Below, one piece after another: positions 6,688-9,127 of a DNA stretch of 9,127 nt. Location of the stretch: NCBI GenBank assembly GCA_023424275.1, contig JAFAED010000091.1, forward strand, positions 1 through 9,127, given 5' to 3'. The position numbers were made by a program, and so were the translations under genes. Positions within the stretch are counted from its first letter, which is position 1. Each line of letters starts with the position of its first letter. The notes beneath the pieces were generated by a model. It searched no databases. It saw nothing but the letters and a program-made list of their open reading frames with translations, and was not told the DNA's origin. The DNA is from Pseudomonadota bacterium. GTDB taxonomy: Bacteria; Pseudomonadota; Alphaproteobacteria; Sphingomonadales; Sphingomonadaceae.

Positions 6688-7409
6688 CGCCCGCGCTTCG
6701 CGCGCCAGTCGACGACCTGCCAGCCCATTTGCGGCGCAAGCAATTTCAGCTTGCGCGACGGCGTCGTCGCGACCGCCTCGTCGGCGAAATGCAGCATCGG
6801 ATGATCGGAGACATGATCCGAATAGGCGCGCACATGCGCCTGATCTCGCGTGTTTTTATTTTCCGAAAGCCAGTCCGAAATGCGCGCAAATTTCGCGTCG
6901 CCATAACAATTGTCGCCCGCGAGCCGGGCATGGATATGGTCGGTGCCGTCGGGTTCGTCGAGCCGCGTCGCGAGCACATCGTCCATTCCGAGCCGTTTGG
7001 CGATGGCGTCGACATAAAGATGGAAAGACGCCGTCGCGAGCAACAATCGGTAGCCAGCCTCGCGGTCGGCCGCGATCTGTTCGAGCGCGGCAGGATGCAG
7101 GCCGCGCGCGACCACCATGTCGGCGTAGCTTTCGGCCAACGGCGCGATTTCGGAGCGACGAAAACGCTTGCCGACAAGCAGGCGCAAGTTGATCGCCTTG
7201 AGCCGCGATCGGTCAATCAGCCGCAGCGAATAGGCCGCACCGGCGAGCCCGACGAGCGGCAGGAGCAGCAGTCGCCATTGCTGGCGTTGCCGCGCAACAT
7301 GCATGAGGAACCCGCTGTAAGTCCCTGAACGCGTGATCGTCCGGTCCATATCATACATTGCGACGCGGTGCGTATAGTCTGGGATCGGTGTGGCGAGTGG
7401 ATCATCCAT
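6684..7409 (-). CDS. HAD-IB family phosphatase (phosphoserine phosphatase-like)
   Basis: This 241-residue protein is a haloacid dehalogenase superfamily subfamily IB hydrolase. Motif I is YDMDRTIT (19-26), with nucleophile D20 and acid/base D22; motif II is LLATAS (123-128); motif III is GDNCYGDAKFARI (165-177), with K173; motif IV is AYSDHVSDHPML (195-206), with D198 and D202. A helical cap lies between motifs I and II and includes a hydrophobic patch LLLLPLVGLAGAAY (47-60) that could touch the membrane. Substrates of this group include phosphoserine and several phospholipid-type phosphates; the one used here is unknown. I placed the start at the ATG at 7409, 16-20 residues before motif I. 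There is no good Shine-Dalgarno site, and the frame stays open into the neighbouring permease gene without conservation. It is divergent from the mla genes and its stop overlaps the stop of the PLP gene. Confidence 0.87.
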   Translation of the reverse strand: MDDPLATPIPDYTHRVAMYDMDRTITRSGTYSGFLMHVARQRQQWRLLLLPLVGLAGAAYSLRLIDRSRLKAINLRLLVGKRFRRSEIAPLAESYADMVVARGLHPAALEQIAADREAGYRLLLATASFHLYVDAIAKRLGMDDVLATRLDEPDGTDHIHARLAGDNCYGDAKFARISDWLSENKNTRDQAHVRAYSDHVSDHPMLHFADEAVATTPSRKLKLLAPQMGWQVVDWRAKRGR

Positions 7410-7415
7410 ACCCAA

Positions 7416-7444
7416 CCCATAGTGTCGGGTCGCATATCGGCCAA
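7416..7444 (-). promoter_or_regulatory. Weak candidate promoter of the HAD phosphatase gene
   Basis: On the minus strand TTGGCC (7439-7444) and TATGGG (7416-7421) are separated by 17 bases, and the A of the ATG at 7409 is seven bases past the -10. If real, the transcript would be leaderless or nearly so, which would fit the missing Shine-Dalgarno site. The matches to consensus are poor, so this is a suggestion only. Confidence 0.18.
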
Positions 7445-7511
7445 GTGCGGACAGACTATGCCATGGATTCACTTGCCGTGGTGGGGCAAATAAGCCAGTG
7501 TCCTCCGCACG

Positions 7512-8618
7512 ATGGTTGCCAGGGCGGATTTCGAATATAGCGACGGTGCCGATGGTGCCGAAGTTCGCTTCACAGGCCGCCTGACGCTCGCACGCCTCGG
7601 CGACCTGCCCGCGCGGCTCGAGGCGCTCGGCCCCATCGCGACGCTCGACCTTTCGGCGCTCGACCGCATCGACACTGTTGGCGCGTGGATCGTGACGCGC
7701 ACCGTCAACGAACATGGGTCGAAAGTGATCGGCGCGAGTGCGGAGGCACAGCGCCTTCTCGAAGCCCTCGCCAGCGACAAGAGCGAATATCGCGTCCACC
7801 GCGACCGCCGCCCGGCGTGGGTCCGCATGCTCGAACAGGTTGGCAATGCCAGCGCCGCGATCTGGCACGAGTTGCTCGGCATCGTCGGTTTCTTCGGCGC
7901 GATGATCGTGGCGCTCGGCACCCAGATTCGCGCACGGCGCCGCCTGCGCTGGAATGCCGTCGTCACGCGCTTCCAGACCGTCGGCGTCGACGCCCTTCCC
8001 ATCATCGGCCTGATGAGCTTCCTGATCGGCATCGTCATTGCGCAGCAGGGCGCGGTGCAGCTCGAACAATTCGGGCTGGAGGTGTTCACCATCAACCTCG
8101 TCGGTCGCGCGTCGATCCGCGAACTCGGGCTGCTGATGACCGCGATCATGGTCGCCGGGCGCTCGGGTTCGGCCTTTGCCGCGCAGATCGGCACGATGAA
8201 ACTGACCGAAGAGGTCGATGCGATGCGCACGATCGGCGTGTCGCCGATGGAAGCGATCGTGTTGCCGCGCGTCGCGGCGTCGACGATCACCATGCCCCTG
8301 CTCGGCTTTTACGCCAGCCTCTGCGCGATCGCCGGTGGCGGCGCCTTTGTCTGGATTGGGCTCGACATCCCACCGCTCACCTATATCCAGCGGCTGCGCG
8401 AAATCATCCCGATGACCGATTTCTACATCATGCTGATCAAGGCGCCCGTGTTCGGCATCTTGATCGGCGTCACGGGTTGTTACGAGGGCATGCAGGTGCG
8501 CCAGAATGCCGAGGAAGTCGGCCAGCGTACGACGTCGGCGGTGGTTGCCGCCATTTTCCTCGTCATCGTCCTCGATGCGATGTTCGCCGTCTTCTTCTCT
8601 TCGCTGGGATGGAATTGA
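7512..8618 (+). CDS. mlaE: STAS-MlaE fusion: phospholipid ABC transporter permease
   Basis: This 368-residue protein joins an N-terminal STAS-like domain (about residues 5-95) to a full MlaE permease (about 115-368). MlaE is the membrane subunit of the Mla/Ttg2-type ABC system that moves phospholipids between inner and outer membranes with an MCE protein (MlaD) and the ATPase MlaF; the STAS protein MlaB is often separate. The STAS part shows LDLSALDRIDTVGAWIV (45-61), T55 sitting at the key Ser/Thr position of such domains. The permease part has GIVIAQQGAVQLEQFG (173-188), GRASIRELGLLMTAIMVAGR (198-217), the hallmark EEVDAMRTIGVSP (233-245) and hydrophobic C-terminal helices ending VVAAIFLVIVLDAMFAVFF (344-362). 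The ATG at 7512 lacks a clear Shine-Dalgarno site but is the only reasonable start. It overlaps the ATPase gene by one base (TGATG). Orthology to E. coli mlaE is by family, not tested. Confidence 0.92.
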   Translation: MVARADFEYSDGADGAEVRFTGRLTLARLGDLPARLEALGPIATLDLSALDRIDTVGAWIVTRTVNEHGSKVIGASAEAQRLLEALASDKSEYRVHRDRRPAWVRMLEQVGNASAAIWHELLGIVGFFGAMIVALGTQIRARRRLRWNAVVTRFQTVGVDALPIIGLMSFLIGIVIAQQGAVQLEQFGLEVFTINLVGRASIRELGLLMTAIMVAGRSGSAFAAQIGTMKLTEEVDAMRTIGVSPMEAIVLPRVAASTITMPLLGFYASLCAIAGGGAFVWIGLDIPPLTYIQRLREIIPMTDFYIMLIKAPVFGILIGVTGCYEGMQVRQNAEEVGQRTTSAVVAAIFLVIVLDAMFAVFFSSLGWN

Positions 8619-9127
8619 TGAGCGAAGAGATCGAACAGGAGATCAAGGAAGAACTCGCCGCGGCCGACGCCGTGCGGCCCGAAAAGTTCGAGAAGGCGAT
8701 CTGCATCCGCGGCCTCAAGAACCAGTTCGGCGATGCTATCATTCACGAGGATCTGAACCTCGACGTCCGTTCGGGCGAGATTCTGGGCGTCGTCGGCGGA
8801 TCGGGCACTGGCAAGTCGGTGCTGATGCGTTCGATCATCGGCCTCCAGACGCCGACTGCGGGCGAGATCGAAGTCTATGGCAAGACGCTCGACACGATCG
8901 CCAACGAAGAGGAATCGCGCGATCTGCGTCGCCGCTGGGGGGTGATGTTCCAGGGCGGCGCGCTCTTCTCGACGTTGAGCGTCGCGGAAAATATCCAGGT
9001 CCCCTTGCGCGAATATTATCCGCGGCTCGATCAGCGATTGCTCGACGAGATCGCCGCCTACAAGGTCGCGATGGTCGGCCTGCCTCCGGACGCCGGTCCC
9101 AAATATCCCGCCGAACTGTCGGGGGGG
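8618..9127 (+). CDS. mlaF: MlaF-like ABC transporter ATP-binding protein, N-terminal part
   Basis: The first 170 codons of an ABC ATPase are present; the window ends inside the gene. After an acidic, charged leader of about 25 residues (MSEEIEQEIKEELAAADAVR) come the Walker A loop GGSGTGKS (60-67), the Q-loop GVMFQGGALFSTLSVAEN (108-125, Q112) and the start of the ABC signature LSGG (167-170) at the very edge. Walker B and the switch His lie outside. The phrase MFQGGALFSTLSVAENIQVP is typical of the Mla/Ttg2A ATPase group, as is its position directly behind the MlaE permease with a one-base stop/start overlap. It powers lipid transport on the cytoplasmic face. The acidic N-terminal extension is longer than in E. 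coli MlaF, which starts close to the ATPase core. The MCE-domain gene mlaD would be expected downstream. Confidence 0.92.
   Translation, partial: MSEEIEQEIKEELAAADAVRPEKFEKAICIRGLKNQFGDAIIHEDLNLDVRSGEILGVVGGSGTGKSVLMRSIIGLQTPTAGEIEVYGKTLDTIANEEESRDLRRRWGVMFQGGALFSTLSVAENIQVPLREYYPRLDQRLLDEIAAYKVAMVGLPPDAGPKYPAELSGG

Noticed and set aside
7410..8069. Minus-strand extension of the HAD phosphatase frame through the permease gene
   Set aside because: It runs opposite the STAS-MlaE coding sequence and has no conserved motif. The HAD domain needs only the part from 7409 downwards.
1..9127. Search for a mobile element, defence system, CRISPR array or RNA gene
   Set aside because: Almost every base is assigned to recognisable housekeeping, transport or metabolic genes with uniform GC-rich composition. 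No transposase, integrase, att-like repeat, regularly spaced repeat or tRNA-like fold was seen by eye.

Overview
The window is a GC-rich, densely coded piece of chromosome that looks like ordinary core-genome DNA from an alphaproteobacterium, most likely a sphingomonad (Sphingopyxis/Sphingomonas-like). That placement is inference from the base composition, the gene order and the style of several proteins (the MidA-like methyltransferase beside lgt and pgeF, the DMDRT-type HAD phosphatase, the STAS-fused MlaE permease). I see no tRNA, rRNA, CRISPR array, insertion sequence, integrase or phage gene, and no stretch above about 100 bases without a gene.

Layout. (1) Positions 1-621, minus strand: the N-terminal 207 codons of an acyl-CoA synthetase-like adenylate-forming enzyme, cut by the window edge. 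(2) A 77-base divergent spacer, then a plus-strand run of five tightly packed genes from 699 to 5325: lgt (prolipoprotein diacylglyceryl transferase), a MidA/NDUFAF7-family methyltransferase, a PaiA-like GNAT acetyltransferase, pgeF (laccase-domain peptidoglycan editing factor) and a DASS/SLC13-type anion transporter. The first four overlap one another by 4-8 bases and the fifth follows after 8 bases, so they are probably one translationally coupled operon. (3) A spacer of about 70 bases with a plausible promoter and a perfect inverted repeat, then a single PLP enzyme of the cystathionine gamma-synthase family (5395-6687). (4) A minus-strand HAD-IB phosphatase (6684-7409) whose stop codon overlaps the stop codon of the PLP gene. 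(5) A 102-base divergent spacer and the start of an Mla-type lipid transport operon: a STAS-MlaE fusion permease (7512-8618) and the first 170 codons of the MlaF-like ATPase, which ends at the window edge in its LSGG signature.

How the genes fit together. Lgt (lipoprotein lipidation), PgeF (peptidoglycan precursor quality control) and MlaE/MlaF (outer-membrane lipid trafficking) all serve the cell envelope, and the HAD-IB phosphatase beside mla could act on a lipid-related substrate, though nothing in the sequence proves this. The methyltransferase, acetyltransferase, anion transporter and PLP enzyme have recognisable families but unassigned substrates. I found no convincing new system. The points most worth a second look are the GNAT gene inserted between the methyltransferase and pgeF, the MlaB-like STAS domain fused to MlaE, the altered second SNT motif of the transporter, and the operator-like palindrome before the PLP enzyme gene.
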